Origin: JASLZO01 sp965247995
Lineage (GTDB): Bacteria > Chloroflexota > Dehalococcoidia > UBA6926
Assembly: GCA_965247995.1 (NCBI GenBank)
Contig: OZ252041.1
Coordinates: 1,550,001-1,614,000, forward strand
DNA length: 64,000 bases
Direction of reading: 5' to 3'
The translations under genes and the position numbers were made by a program. The notes under the pieces are model-generated. The model saw nothing but the letters and a program-made list of their open reading frames with translations. It was not told the DNA's origin and searched no databases. This document shows positions 17,848 to 26,245 of this stretch, piece by piece (position 1 is the first letter of the stretch; each line of letters begins with the position of its first letter).

Positions 17848-19656
17848 TTGTCATCGTTGCTTGGTCGTGTCTCGCGCGGGCGCCTTTCTGTCTTTGTCTT
17901 GCTCATGCTGGCCGCAATGGCGTCCTGTTCGGTCTCGCAAGATGGGTCTCCCGGTAGCCCAACGCCGGATGGGGCAGGGGCCGCTTCGGTGGCCCATCCA
18001 ACGCCTCATGACCCGAACGCGAACGATGCGCAAACCGGAGAGAGAGATAACGAGATCCAAACACCGACTCGGCAGATGCCAGGTAGCGAAGGCACCGGTG
18101 GGACCCTCGTTCTCGCGAACCGCGGAGACCCGCCCGCCGGCTTCGACACGCTTCGGACCAGCAGCATCGCGCTCCATCACGTCGCGGGCAGCATCTTCGG
18201 CCCGGGAAACCTCGTTCGGCGTTGCCGAGCGAACATCTACCTGGTCTGCCCTGACCTCGCGGAGGCTTGGGTCGTTGATCCCGGATTCAAGGAGTGGACC
18301 TTCACGATCCGAGATGATGTCTATTGGCACGATGGCGAACCGTTCACCGCCGAAGACGCGAAGTTCTGGTTCGAGCTCGCCCAGTTCGGCTCGGAGTCCA
18401 CGGGAAGGACACGAGCACCCGCTTACTTTAAGGGCGAACTCGGCGATATCCAGCGGGTCGAGGTGCTCCCCAACAACCGCCTCAGAATCACGCTCGCGGA
18501 ACGGAACGTCCATTACTTGGACGTCCTGGCGAACCCGCGGTTGAAGTTTGCTCACCCCGAACACCTAATGGCTCCCCGACTAGGCAACGGAGAAACGAGC
18601 GTCTCTCCCCTTGACGTTGGTCTTGTCGGGACCGGACCGTTCGTCTTCGAGGATTACGCGCGTGGATCGAGGATTCGGGTACGGAGGTGGGACCGCTACT
18701 GGGAATCGGACGGGAGTGGTGGGCGGTTGCCTCACCTCGGCGGGATCGACTTCATCATCATGCCGGACCCGATCGCGATGGATGTCGCGTTTCGTACCGG
18801 GCGGCTCGACGGAGGGGCCCGCGGTCAAGGCCATTACCTGACCGTGGAACGGAAGCGGGGATATGACCGGGACCTGGCAGACTCCGTGTTTTTCGCCGAG
18901 ATGGAAGGCGGGATGTTCCGGCTGGCGTTCAATACCTTGAAGGAGGGTCCATGGCAGGACCCCGATGTTCGCCGGGCAATCTCACTGTGGATCGACAAGG
19001 AAGCAGCGATCCCCGGTGCACTCGGTGGGCACGCGTGGACGGCTCCAAGCTTGGGCCCACCCAATCCATTCAAGGGCACCCGTTTTATCAACTGGCCACG
19101 CTTCGACAACGCTCCGCTAGAAGAAAAGCGGGCAGAAGCACGCGGGTTGCTCGCTTCCGCGGGGTATGCGGATGGGTTTGAGATTGGTCACCTCTGTCGG
19201 CGACGACTGCTTGCTCAGTGCGAGTTTCTTCAGGCGGAACTTCTCGGACTCGGAATTGATCTCAAACTGCAGATGGCCGATTCCGCGGAGTGGAACCGGG
19301 GAAGGATAAGCCTCGACTACGACTCGCAAGAAGGAGCACTTACCCACTCATTGATCCCCGAGGGAACCGAGTCCGTGTTCGGCATCTACAGCAAGAACCC
19401 GGACTCCTATGCGAAGCACGAGGACCCCCGGATCGATCAGCTTTACCGTAGGTTGAAGAGTGCGACGATCGACCGTGACCGCGTGGTCGCGTGGAGGGAA
19501 CTAGAGCACTACATCTACGTGGAACAGTCGTACATCGTGCCGGTGGCGGAGATCATCCAGATGGTGCCATATCGCACGTACGTGAAGGGTTTGGTCATTC
19601 CGCCTGAGGATGGCCACACCCACACCGACTTTGCCACTGTCTCTTTGGATCGGTGA
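17848..19656 (+). CDS. ABC transporter substrate-binding lipoprotein, oligopeptide/nickel family
   Basis: SBP family 5 lipoprotein of about 600 aa. The frame is open from 17695, but the signal peptide ends in the lipobox LAAMASC (Cys near 17938). The true start is therefore close to it; TTG 17848 or TTG 17857 are candidates and neither has a clear ribosome site. After a Pro/Asp-rich linker the mature domain shows YLVCPDLAEAWVV, WTFTIRDDVYWHDGEPFTAEDAKFW, GTGPFVFEDYARGSRIRV and IDKEAAIP. These are typical of DppA/OppA proteins. Two permease genes follow; no cognate ATPase is in the window. Peptide or another ligand is possible. Confidence 0.85.
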   Translation: MSSLLGRVSRGRLSVFVLLMLAAMASCSVSQDGSPGSPTPDGAGAASVAHPTPHDPNANDAQTGERDNEIQTPTRQMPGSEGTGGTLVLANRGDPPAGFDTLRTSSIALHHVAGSIFGPGNLVRRCRANIYLVCPDLAEAWVVDPGFKEWTFTIRDDVYWHDGEPFTAEDAKFWFELAQFGSESTGRTRAPAYFKGELGDIQRVEVLPNNRLRITLAERNVHYLDVLANPRLKFAHPEHLMAPRLGNGETSVSPLDVGLVGTGPFVFEDYARGSRIRVRRWDRYWESDGSGGRLPHLGGIDFIIMPDPIAMDVAFRTGRLDGGARGQGHYLTVERKRGYDRDLADSVFFAEMEGGMFRLAFNTLKEGPWQDPDVRRAISLWIDKEAAIPGALGGHAWTAPSLGPPNPFKGTRFINWPRFDNAPLEEKRAEARGLLASAGYADGFEIGHLCRRRLLAQCEFLQAELLGLGIDLKLQMADSAEWNRGRISLDYDSQEGALTHSLIPEGTESVFGIYSKNPDSYAKHEDPRIDQLYRRLKSATIDRDRVVAWRELEHYIYVEQSYIVPVAEIIQMVPYRTYVKGLVIPPEDGHTHTDFATVSLDR

Positions 19657-19690
19657 CCATCCGCGCTCGACCCGCTGGGACCACGGTGTG

Positions 19691-20656
19691 ATGCGCCGCT
19701 ACATCGCATACCGGATTGGGCTGATGGTGCCAACCGTGCTCATCGCGTCGATAGTCCTCTTTGCGATCATGCGCGCGCTCCCGGGGGACGTCGTCACCGT
19801 GATCCTGAGCGGATCTGGAAGCAGTGCACACAGTGTGGAAGCACGGGAGGCGCTCCGCGAAGAGCTTGGTTTGAACGACCCACTGGTGGTGCAGTACGGG
19901 TCGTGGTTGGTCAGCATGGTGAACGGCGAGCTTGGTGGTCGGTCATTGACCACTGGAGAAACCGTTCGGACCATGCTTGGCCGTCAGTTCTCAGTGACGC
20001 TGATCCTGACCCTGTACGCCGTGGTCCTATCCGTCGCCATTTCTATCCCCGCTGGAGTTTTCGCCGCTGTCCAACGGGATAGATGGCCCGACCACCTGGT
20101 CCGCACCACCACCGCCATTGGCCAAGCAGTGCCAAGTTTCTGGGTAGCCCTGCTCTTGATTCTGGGGCTTCTCGTCTGGTTCAGGTGGTCGCCGCCAATC
20201 GTGTACGAGCCGCCCTGGCGGGCACCCCTCCAGCATCTGCAGATCATGGTGATCCCAGCGGTCCTTCTGGCGTGGGAGTACAGCGCACACGTCGCTCGAG
20301 TAACACGGGCGGCCATGATCGAAGTCTTGTCTCAGGACTATGTGAGGACGGCGAGAGGGAAGGGGCTCAGGGAACGAGCAGTCGTGTGGCGCCATTCTCT
20401 GCGCAACGCTCTGATCCCGACTACGACCGTGCTCGGACTCCAGCTCGGCACGCTGCTCGGCGGGACGCTCATCTTGGAGATGATCTTCGGGTTGCCGGGC
20501 CTGGGGCGCGGGGTGGTCGCTGCCGCGGTGGAACGCGATTACCCCGTGGTCTTAAGTGTCTCGGTGCTGCTGGTCGTTGTCATGCTCATCGCAAACCTGA
20601 TCCTCGACCTACTGAACAGAGCGCTGGACCCACGGGTCTCGGAACCGCAACTGTGA
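19691..20656 (+). CDS. ABC transporter permease, DppB/OppB type
   Basis: 321 aa from ATG 19691 (GTG 19688 also possible); a frame open from 19610 overlaps the upstream gene and is not used. Starts MRRYIAYRIGLMVPTVL, the standard DppB opening helix. Then come ALPGDVVTVIL, a loop LGLNDPLVVQYGSWL, and the inner-membrane permease domain with EAA-like loop VRTARGKGLRERAVVWRHSLRNALIP. About six membrane helices. It probably pairs with the next gene as a heterodimer importing the ligand of the 17848 lipoprotein. Confidence 0.92.
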   Translation: MRRYIAYRIGLMVPTVLIASIVLFAIMRALPGDVVTVILSGSGSSAHSVEAREALREELGLNDPLVVQYGSWLVSMVNGELGGRSLTTGETVRTMLGRQFSVTLILTLYAVVLSVAISIPAGVFAAVQRDRWPDHLVRTTTAIGQAVPSFWVALLLILGLLVWFRWSPPIVYEPPWRAPLQHLQIMVIPAVLLAWEYSAHVARVTRAAMIEVLSQDYVRTARGKGLRERAVVWRHSLRNALIPTTTVLGLQLGTLLGGTLILEMIFGLPGLGRGVVAAAVERDYPVVLSVSVLLVVVMLIANLILDLLNRALDPRVSEPQL

Positions 20657-21567
20657 GCGGGGATCGGCAGGTGCGCCTGCGCGTAGTGAGGAACACGTTC
20701 CGTGTATCCATCGGGATCGCCCGGCACAACCCTCTGGCCTGTATGGGCCTCGTGGTCCTTGCCGTGGTCGCTGTCGCTGCTGTCTTTCCCCACGCCCTGA
20801 GTTCGGTCGGCCCGCTCGATCAGGACATACCAAACCGCCTGCGGTCCCCGGGGCTGGATTTCCCGTTCGGCACCGACGGCGCGGGCCGCGACGTCTTCAG
20901 CCGCGTCGTGCACGGAACGCAGGCCACCGTATATGTGGGTGTCATGGCGGTCCTGATTTCTACCGTAGCCGGAACCGTCATTGGCGTCGGATCCGCCGCG
21001 GTTGGAGGCGTTGCCGACCTCATCGCGCAACGGTTCGTCGACGCGATGCTTGGCGTGCCGTTCATGGTGCTCGCAGTCGTTGTCGTCGTGTCTCTGGGTC
21101 CGAGCACAAACGCGGTCGTCGGGGCGCTGGCTATTGCGTACACACCCCAGGTGGCGCGTCTGGCGCGCGCGGCAACACTCACCGTGCTGGTCGAGCCGTA
21201 TGTGCTCGCGGCCCGCGTCGAGGGTGCGAGCACTGTCAGAGTGGTGGCGCGTCACTTAGTGCCGAACATGTACTCGCCCGTACTCGGGCAGGCGACGGGA
21301 TTCTTTGGGTCCGCGCTCGTGGCTGAGTCTGTCCTCAGCTTTCTCGGCCTGGGCGTCCCGCCGCCAGACCCGTCGTGGGGCCGCATGATCCAAGAGGGGT
21401 CTCGCTTGTATCTCGAGGTTGCCCCTTGGCTCACGATTATCCCAGGGCTCGTGCTCACCGTGACGGTCCTCTCGTTCTTGATGGTCAGCGACGCCGTCCG
21501 CGATCATATCGATCCGCGCAGCCCGCACGGTACATCCACCAAAGCAACCGCTAGAATCATCCGCTAA
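20653..21567 (+). CDS. ABC transporter permease, DppC/OppC type
   Basis: 304 aa from GTG 20653, which overlaps the dppB-like stop (GTGA); the same frame is open much further upstream but inside dppB. N-terminal helix IARHNPLACMGLVVLAVVAVAAVFP, then the DppC hallmark FPFGTDGAGRDVFSRVVHGTQATV. The permease domain has EAA-like AARVEGASTVRVVARHLVPNMYSPVLG and the C-terminal 'ESVLSFLGLGVPPPDPSWGRMI'. The transporter then lacks genes for the DppD/DppF ATPases, so it must borrow ATPases encoded elsewhere. Confidence 0.93.
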   Translation: MSGDRQVRLRVVRNTFRVSIGIARHNPLACMGLVVLAVVAVAAVFPHALSSVGPLDQDIPNRLRSPGLDFPFGTDGAGRDVFSRVVHGTQATVYVGVMAVLISTVAGTVIGVGSAAVGGVADLIAQRFVDAMLGVPFMVLAVVVVVSLGPSTNAVVGALAIAYTPQVARLARAATLTVLVEPYVLAARVEGASTVRVVARHLVPNMYSPVLGQATGFFGSALVAESVLSFLGLGVPPPDPSWGRMIQEGSRLYLEVAPWLTIIPGLVLTVTVLSFLMVSDAVRDHIDPRSPHGTSTKATARIIR

Positions 21568-21677
21568 CCGGGGATTGGTCGATTTCGCGAGGATCGAATG
21601 ACGCGAGTACGGCACATGAGGGAAGAATGAATGCCATTTTGGTTTGAAGCCTGCGGAGAGCGATCGACTTGGACCCG

Positions 21678-21704
21678 CTGTCGTGTGGCGGGCCCCCGCG
21701 ACAG
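21678..21704 (+). terminator. Weak hairpin after the peptide-transporter genes
   Basis: CTGTCG (21678-21683) pairs with CGACAG (21699-21704) around a GC-rich interior, followed by TTTCC. It lies about 110 nt after the dppC-like stop. A terminator role is a guess from position. The rest of the 240-nt gap before the cupin gene shows nothing clear. Confidence 0.3.
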
Positions 21705-21806
21705 TTTCCGGGACCCACGGCGCGACGAGCCGCGGGTGAAAAGCGCACGCTCGGTTGACCCATGTATCTCCCAACGACCTGCGCTCCGTGGAAAGGTGAA
21801 CACGCA

Positions 21807-22157
21807 ATGACGGTCGGGCAGGACATTGAGACCCCGTGGGGCCGTTACCGCGTTCTGGACCAGGGTCCGGGGTTTCAGGTGAAGAAGCTAATGGTGAAGC
21901 CGGGCGGGGCCCTCTCATCCCAGTCCCACGAACATCGCTCGGAGCATTGGGTCGTCGCTACGGGGATCGCTCTTGTGACCATTGAAGGGCGGACCGATTC
22001 ACTCAGCCCGGGCGAGACTGCAGACGTACCTGTGCGGACGGTGCATCGAATACGGAACGAAACGGATGGCCCCGTGGAAGTTATCGAAGTCCAGTACGGG
22101 GACCACATCTCCGAAGATGACGTCCGGCGCTACGAAGACCTCTATGGTCGTGCCTGA
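21807..22157 (+). CDS. Cupin, mannose-6-phosphate isomerase type II-like
   Basis: 116 aa from ATG 21807, preceded by AAAGGTG at good spacing; an in-frame ATG at 21762 has no ribosome site. Single cupin domain resembling the C-terminal isomerase domain of ManC-type enzymes: ETPWGRYRVLDQGPGFQVKKLMVKPGG, SSQSHEHRSEHWVVATGIA, then PVRTVHRIRNETDGPVEVIEVQYG. Metal-binding His and Glu residues are visible in SHEHRSEHW and VHRI. It probably acts as a small sugar-phosphate isomerase or epimerase, though no pyrophosphorylase partner is nearby. Convergent with the Clp gene. Confidence 0.85.
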   Translation: MTVGQDIETPWGRYRVLDQGPGFQVKKLMVKPGGALSSQSHEHRSEHWVVATGIALVTIEGRTDSLSPGETADVPVRTVHRIRNETDGPVEVIEVQYGDHISEDDVRRYEDLYGRA

Positions 22158-22193
22158 TGGCACCGGACCGGAATCAAACCGGCACAGCCCAAT

Positions 22194-22218
22194 GGGGGGG
22201 GACACACTGAGTGCCCCC
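22194..22218. terminator. GC hairpin between convergent cupin and Clp genes
   Basis: A G-tract followed by ACAC (22194-22205) can pair with GTGCCCCC (about 22211-22218) with a bulge. No T-run flanks it. Its position between two convergent stops suggests transcription termination in both directions. Confidence 0.35.
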
Positions 22219-22233
22219 TCGCCGTGTCACAGG

Positions 22234-24702
22234 TCAGGTAGTAGCGCCCGCTGCCGCGGCAACGGACTCCTCCGCGCCGCCGTTGCGCTCGAAGGTCAGG
22301 CCCTCTTCCCCGACCTCGATCCGGACCACATCGCCTGGGTGGATCCGGCCGGCGAGGACTTCGCGGGCCAGATTGTTTTCCAAGTACCGTTGGACCGCGC
22401 GACGGAGCGGTCGGGCACCGAAGGTCGGATCGAAACCGACGTCCGTGAGCCAGTCCTTGGCTTGGTCGGTCAAATCGATCGTGATACGGCGGTCCTCCAA
22501 ACGCCCCTGGACCTCGGCAACCATCAAGTTGACAATCTGGTGAATCTGCTCTTTGCTGAGCGGTTCGAAAACGATGATCTCGTCGATGCGGTTCAAGAAT
22601 TCCGGCCGGAACGCCTTCTTGAGTGCCTGGTCGATAGACCGCTGGAGGTCTTGCAGCTGATCGCGGCCACGTGATGCCTCTCGCGTAAGCCCGATCGGCT
22701 CGCGCTGCATGATCTCGGTTCCTAGGTTGCTGGTCATGATGACGACCGTATTGCGGAAGTCGACCGTGTGGCCTTGGCCATCGGTGAGCCGCCCATCTTC
22801 CAAGATCTGAAGGAGCATGTTGAACGTGTCCGGGTGCGCCTTCTCGATCTCATCGAACAGGATGACCCGGTAGGGCCGCCGCCGCACGAGCTCTGTGAGC
22901 TGTCCACCCTCGTCGTAGCCGATGTATCCGGGCGGTGCTCCCACCAACCGCGACACCTCGTGGCGTTCTTGGAACTCGGACATGTCGAGGCGGACCAGCG
23001 CCTCCTCGTCGTCGAACATGAATTCTGCGAGGGCTTTGGCAACTTCCGTTTTCCCGACCCCGGTCGGACCGAGAAAGATGAAGCTGCCAATTGGCCGGTG
23101 GGGGTCCTTTAAACCGGCGCGCGCTCGCCGGATGGCGTCGGACAGGGCCGCAATTGCCTTGTCTTGGCCGATGACGCGTCGGTGAAGGTCGTCCTCCATC
23201 CGGACGAGCCGCGCGGTCTCCTCTTCGAGCATCCGCGTGACGGGAATCCCGGTCCACTCCGAGATGAGACGCGCGATGTCTTCGTCCTCGACCGTGTCGC
23301 GGATCTGCTTCTCTGTGCGCCATCGCGCCAACTCAGTCTCGTGTTCCATCTCGAGCCTGAGCCTCTCCTGCCGCTGTTGCGCCGCCCGCTCGTAATCCGA
23401 CCGTTGGGACGCGGCCTCCTCCTCAGCTGCCAATCTCTGGATACTCTGTTCGGTCTCCTTTAGTGCTGGAGGGAAGGACTCCGCGTCGATGCGAAGCCGC
23501 GAAGCAGCCTCGTCGATCAGATCGATGGCTTTATCGGGCAAGTGACGGTCAGTGATGTAGCGCGCTGAGAGCCGCGCCGCGGCGTCGATCGCCTCGTCGG
23601 TGATGCGGACCTTGTGATGCGCTTCGTACTTGGGGCCGACACCGTGGAGGATCGCGATCGTGTCTTCGATACTCGGCTCTTCGACATACACGGGTTGGAA
23701 CCGGCGCTCGAGAGCCGTGTCCTTTTCAATATGTTTGCGGTACTCGTTCAGGGTCGTGGCTCCGACGGCTTGCAACTCGCCGCGGGAAAGCGCTGGCTTG
23801 AGCATGTTCGAAGCGTCAATGGCCCCTTCGGCCCCTCCCGCGCCGACGACGGTGTGGAGTTCGTCGATGAAGAGGATCACCTCACCCTTGGCTCGCTTCA
23901 CCTCATCGAGGACGGCCTTGAGGCGCTCCTCGAACTCCCCGCGGAACTTCGATCCGGCCACCAGCGCACCCATGTCGAGCGACAACACACGATGGTTCTG
24001 CAACGACTCCGGGACATCGCCGGCAACGATGCGTTGGGCGAGTCCCTCTGCTATTGCGGTCTTTCCGACGCCGGATTCGCCAATCACGACAGGGTTGTTC
24101 TTAGTGCGTCGGGTCAGGATTTGCATGACGCGCCGGATCTCGGCTTGGCGCCCGATGACCGGGTCCAGTTGTCCGCTGCGGGCCATGTCAGTGAGGTCGA
24201 TGCTGTAGCGTTGTAAGGCCTGGTACTTCTCTTCCGCCCGAGGATCCTCGATCCGAGCGCCGCCCCGCACCTCCTGAAGAGCCGCGTACAGGCGCTCTTG
24301 CGAGATCTGCGCGCGCGCGAAGATCTTGGCGATCTCTCCCTGTCGTTCGAGCGACATCGCCAGCAGCAGGTGCTCGACGCCTATGTAGTCGTCCTTCAAG
24401 CGTTGAGCCTCGGCGTCAGCCGCTTGGAACATCTGATTCAGGCGCGGCGTGATGTAGACCTGAGTCCCGGGCGACGCCATCTTGGGGCTGCGGTCGAGTG
24501 CATCCTTGACCTCGCCGAGGATGGCTGGGGCGTCGACGCCAGCAGCTTCCAGGATCTTCTGTCCGAGTCCATCCGTGGCCTGGAGCACTGCGTATAGGAC
24601 ATGCTCCAGGTCCCACTGGTTGTGACGCATCTCTTGCACCGCTTGCTGCGAAACGGCGATCGCCTCTTGGGCTTTCTCTGTGAACCGATCTGGTCTCAGC
24701 AT
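22234..24702 (-). CDS. clpC: Clp-family AAA+ unfoldase, ClpC-like
   Basis: 822 aa. An N-terminal Clp repeat domain (1-150) is followed by NBD1 with GESGVGKT (about 208) and FIDELHTVVGAG. The middle domain is only about 65 residues with a UVR-like stretch (SQRSDYERAAQQRQERL). NBD2 has GPTGVGKTE (about 544), FDEIEKAHPDTFN and FRPEFLNRIDE. The short middle domain and the IGL tripeptide near 668 (REPIGLTREA), where ClpA/ClpC carry their ClpP-docking loop, argue for a protease-associated ClpC-type unfoldase. ClpB has a long coiled middle domain and no such loop. It lies 2 nt behind hspR, so it is probably heat-inducible under HspR. Automatic annotation may say ClpB. Confidence 0.9.
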   Translation of the reverse strand: MLRPDRFTEKAQEAIAVSQQAVQEMRHNQWDLEHVLYAVLQATDGLGQKILEAAGVDAPAILGEVKDALDRSPKMASPGTQVYITPRLNQMFQAADAEAQRLKDDYIGVEHLLLAMSLERQGEIAKIFARAQISQERLYAALQEVRGGARIEDPRAEEKYQALQRYSIDLTDMARSGQLDPVIGRQAEIRRVMQILTRRTKNNPVVIGESGVGKTAIAEGLAQRIVAGDVPESLQNHRVLSLDMGALVAGSKFRGEFEERLKAVLDEVKRAKGEVILFIDELHTVVGAGGAEGAIDASNMLKPALSRGELQAVGATTLNEYRKHIEKDTALERRFQPVYVEEPSIEDTIAILHGVGPKYEAHHKVRITDEAIDAAARLSARYITDRHLPDKAIDLIDEAASRLRIDAESFPPALKETEQSIQRLAAEEEAASQRSDYERAAQQRQERLRLEMEHETELARWRTEKQIRDTVEDEDIARLISEWTGIPVTRMLEEETARLVRMEDDLHRRVIGQDKAIAALSDAIRRARAGLKDPHRPIGSFIFLGPTGVGKTEVAKALAEFMFDDEEALVRLDMSEFQERHEVSRLVGAPPGYIGYDEGGQLTELVRRRPYRVILFDEIEKAHPDTFNMLLQILEDGRLTDGQGHTVDFRNTVVIMTSNLGTEIMQREPIGLTREASRGRDQLQDLQRSIDQALKKAFRPEFLNRIDEIIVFEPLSKEQIHQIVNLMVAEVQGRLEDRRITIDLTDQAKDWLTDVGFDPTFGARPLRRAVQRYLENNLAREVLAGRIHPGDVVRIEVGEEGLTFERNGGAEESVAAAAGATT

Positions 24703-24704
24703 CG

Positions 24705-25097
24705 TTACCCCATCCTTCGTCGACGGTTCAGTTCTTCCTGGCCGGAACGGTCCCCTGCGGTCCGAGACGACGATTCAGAGGGCAGGCTCCGCTGGCCCGT
24801 TAATTCGGCTACGCGGCCCTCCAGGGTCCGTATGGCCTGTTCCATCTGTGCCAACTGTTCGCCCATGCGAAGGATCACTTCGACTCCCGCGAGGTTCACC
24901 CCGAGCTCGTCGATGAGCCCTTTGATCCGCCGAATGTGCTCGACGTCTTCGTCGCTGTAGTACCGGACGTTGCCTGATGATCGCTGTGGACTGACGAGCC
25001 CACTGCGCTCGTAGTAGCGGAGCGTTTGGACGTGTAATCCAACAAGGCTTGCCGCCACGCGGATCGAATACACCGGGTCGTCTCTCCGCCGGGTCAT
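24705..25097 (-). CDS. hspR: HspR-like MerR-family heat-shock repressor
   Basis: 130 aa. MerR winged helix: VYSIRVAASLVGLHVQTLRYYERSGLVSPQRSSGNVRYYSDEDVEHIRRI, then a coiled helix (VEVILRMGEQLAQMEQAIRTLEGRV) and a basic tail (EELNRRRRMG). HspR represses chaperone genes with help from DnaK. It overlaps the dnaJ-like stop by 4 nt (ATGA) and precedes the Clp gene by 2 nt, an order seen in HspR regulons. The putative operator upstream of the operon contains repeats of TTGTTG. Confidence 0.93.
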   Translation of the reverse strand: MTRRRDDPVYSIRVAASLVGLHVQTLRYYERSGLVSPQRSSGNVRYYSDEDVEHIRRIKGLIDELGVNLAGVEVILRMGEQLAQMEQAIRTLEGRVAELTGQRSLPSESSSRTAGDRSGQEELNRRRRMG

Positions 25098-26086
25098 GTC
25101 TCTTGTCCTGTGGAATCGGTCTGGGTTGCGCCGTCCGACGGCGCTCGTTCGGCTCTCAGGTCCTGCAACAGTTGCCGCTCCCGGTCAGTGAAACCCGTTG
25201 GCATCTCGACGTTGATCTTCGCGTAGAGGTCTCCGTATTCCTTTAAGGCGGCACCGTCTGATTTGGGCATGCCTTGGCCACGGAGTCGGAAACTCCGCCC
25301 ATTCTGCGTCTCGGGCGGGAGGCGGAGCGCCAATGAACGGCCCCGTAGCGTCGGGACCTGTGTCTCACCTCCGAGGGCAGCATCCAACATCGGGACCTTC
25401 ACCTCGGTCGTGAGGTCGTCGCCGGCACGGACGAATGTCGGGTTCCGCCTGACCGTGACGTTCAAGAAGAGATCGCCCGCAGGCCTTCCGGTCGCCCCGC
25501 CGGGTGAACCGGCGCCCGAGATTCGCACGCGGGAACCTGAATCGACCCCCGCCGGGATGTCGACTTCGAGACGTCGGCTCCGTCCTGGACCCGGGACCGT
25601 GACCGTTCGCTTCGCGCCCTCGTACGCCTCTTCTAGAGAGATGTCGACCGCAACCTCGACGTTCGCAGGCCGCACAGGCCCGCGTCGGTTCGGCCCTCCA
25701 CCGAACGCATTGAACAGGTCCTCGGGCCGACCACCATGACCCCTGCCGCCGAAGATTCGCCCCAGGACATCATTCAAGTTGCCGCTGAACCCTCCCTCGG
25801 AGGCGCCAGGCGTGAATCCGAATCCACCGCCGCGGTTTCGCATCTCATCGATCTGATCGGCATAGCGCCATTGGTCCCCGAACCGATCGTATCTGCGTCG
25901 ATTCTCCGGGTCGGAGAGGACCTCGTACGCCAGGTTGATCTCTTTGAATCGGTTTTCTGCCTCGACGTCGGTTTTATTCACGTCCGGGTGGTACTGTCGG
26001 GCCAAGCGTCTGAACGCGCGCTTGATGTCCCGGTCTGACGCTGACCGGGGAATACCAAGCACCGCGTAGTAGTCCTTCTCCTGCAT
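25094..26086 (-). CDS. DnaJ/CbpA-type co-chaperone without zinc finger
   Basis: 330 aa. J domain at the N-terminus with YYAVLGIPRSASDRDIKRAFRRLA and the HPD triad near 36, then a Gly-rich region (GGGFGF ... GGRGHGGRPEDLFNAFGGGPN). Two C-terminal client-binding domains follow directly (VEVAVDISLEEAYEGAKRTV; VNVTVRRNPTF-like). The four CxxCxGxG zinc motifs of DnaJ are absent, so this is a class B (CbpA-like) J protein. First gene of the operon with hspR and the Clp ATPase. Its ATG lies only 11 nt after the predicted -10, so the mRNA may be nearly leaderless. No dnaK or grpE in the window. Confidence 0.93.
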   Translation of the reverse strand: MQEKDYYAVLGIPRSASDRDIKRAFRRLARQYHPDVNKTDVEAENRFKEINLAYEVLSDPENRRRYDRFGDQWRYADQIDEMRNRGGGFGFTPGASEGGFSGNLNDVLGRIFGGRGHGGRPEDLFNAFGGGPNRRGPVRPANVEVAVDISLEEAYEGAKRTVTVPGPGRSRRLEVDIPAGVDSGSRVRISGAGSPGGATGRPAGDLFLNVTVRRNPTFVRAGDDLTTEVKVPMLDAALGGETQVPTLRGRSLALRLPPETQNGRSFRLRGQGMPKSDGAALKEYGDLYAKINVEMPTGFTDRERQLLQDLRAERAPSDGATQTDSTGQET

Positions 26087-26097
26087 AGTCGATCGGT

Positions 26098-26140
26098 AGG
26101 ATACTTGTTGATAAATGCATTGTCAACAAATCCGTTGTTG
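26098..26140 (-). promoter_or_regulatory. Promoter and probable HspR operator of the dnaJ-hspR-clp operon
   Basis: On the minus strand TTGACA (26126-26121) is separated by 17 nt from TATCCT (26103-26098), a good sigma-70-type promoter. A perfect inverted repeat TTGTTGA / TCAACAA (26105-26111 and 26123-26129) spans -35 to spacer, and a further TTGTTG lies at 26135-26140. Half-sites of CTTG-like sequence flanking an unstructured centre resemble the HspR-associated inverted repeat. HspR as the binder is inferred from the operon. Confidence 0.65.
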
Positions 26141-26245
26141 AACCAGCTGACTCGTGGGAGCGGGAAACTGTTCCCCGCTTACGCGCGAGCGCCTCACTGC
26201 CGGGCACACGCATGGGGCGGTAGACTTCCTAAGGAGGTCGCGCTG

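Noticed and set aside
22160..22192. On the minus strand, a T-arm-like sequence CCGG-TTTGATT-CCGG followed by an acceptor-like TCCGGTGCCA, possibly a tRNA 3' end (tRNA-Sec was considered because of the selenoprotein).
   Set aside because: No matching 5' acceptor strand lies upstream, the T-loop lacks the usual C (TTTGATT), and there is no D- or anticodon arm. At most a degenerate fragment.
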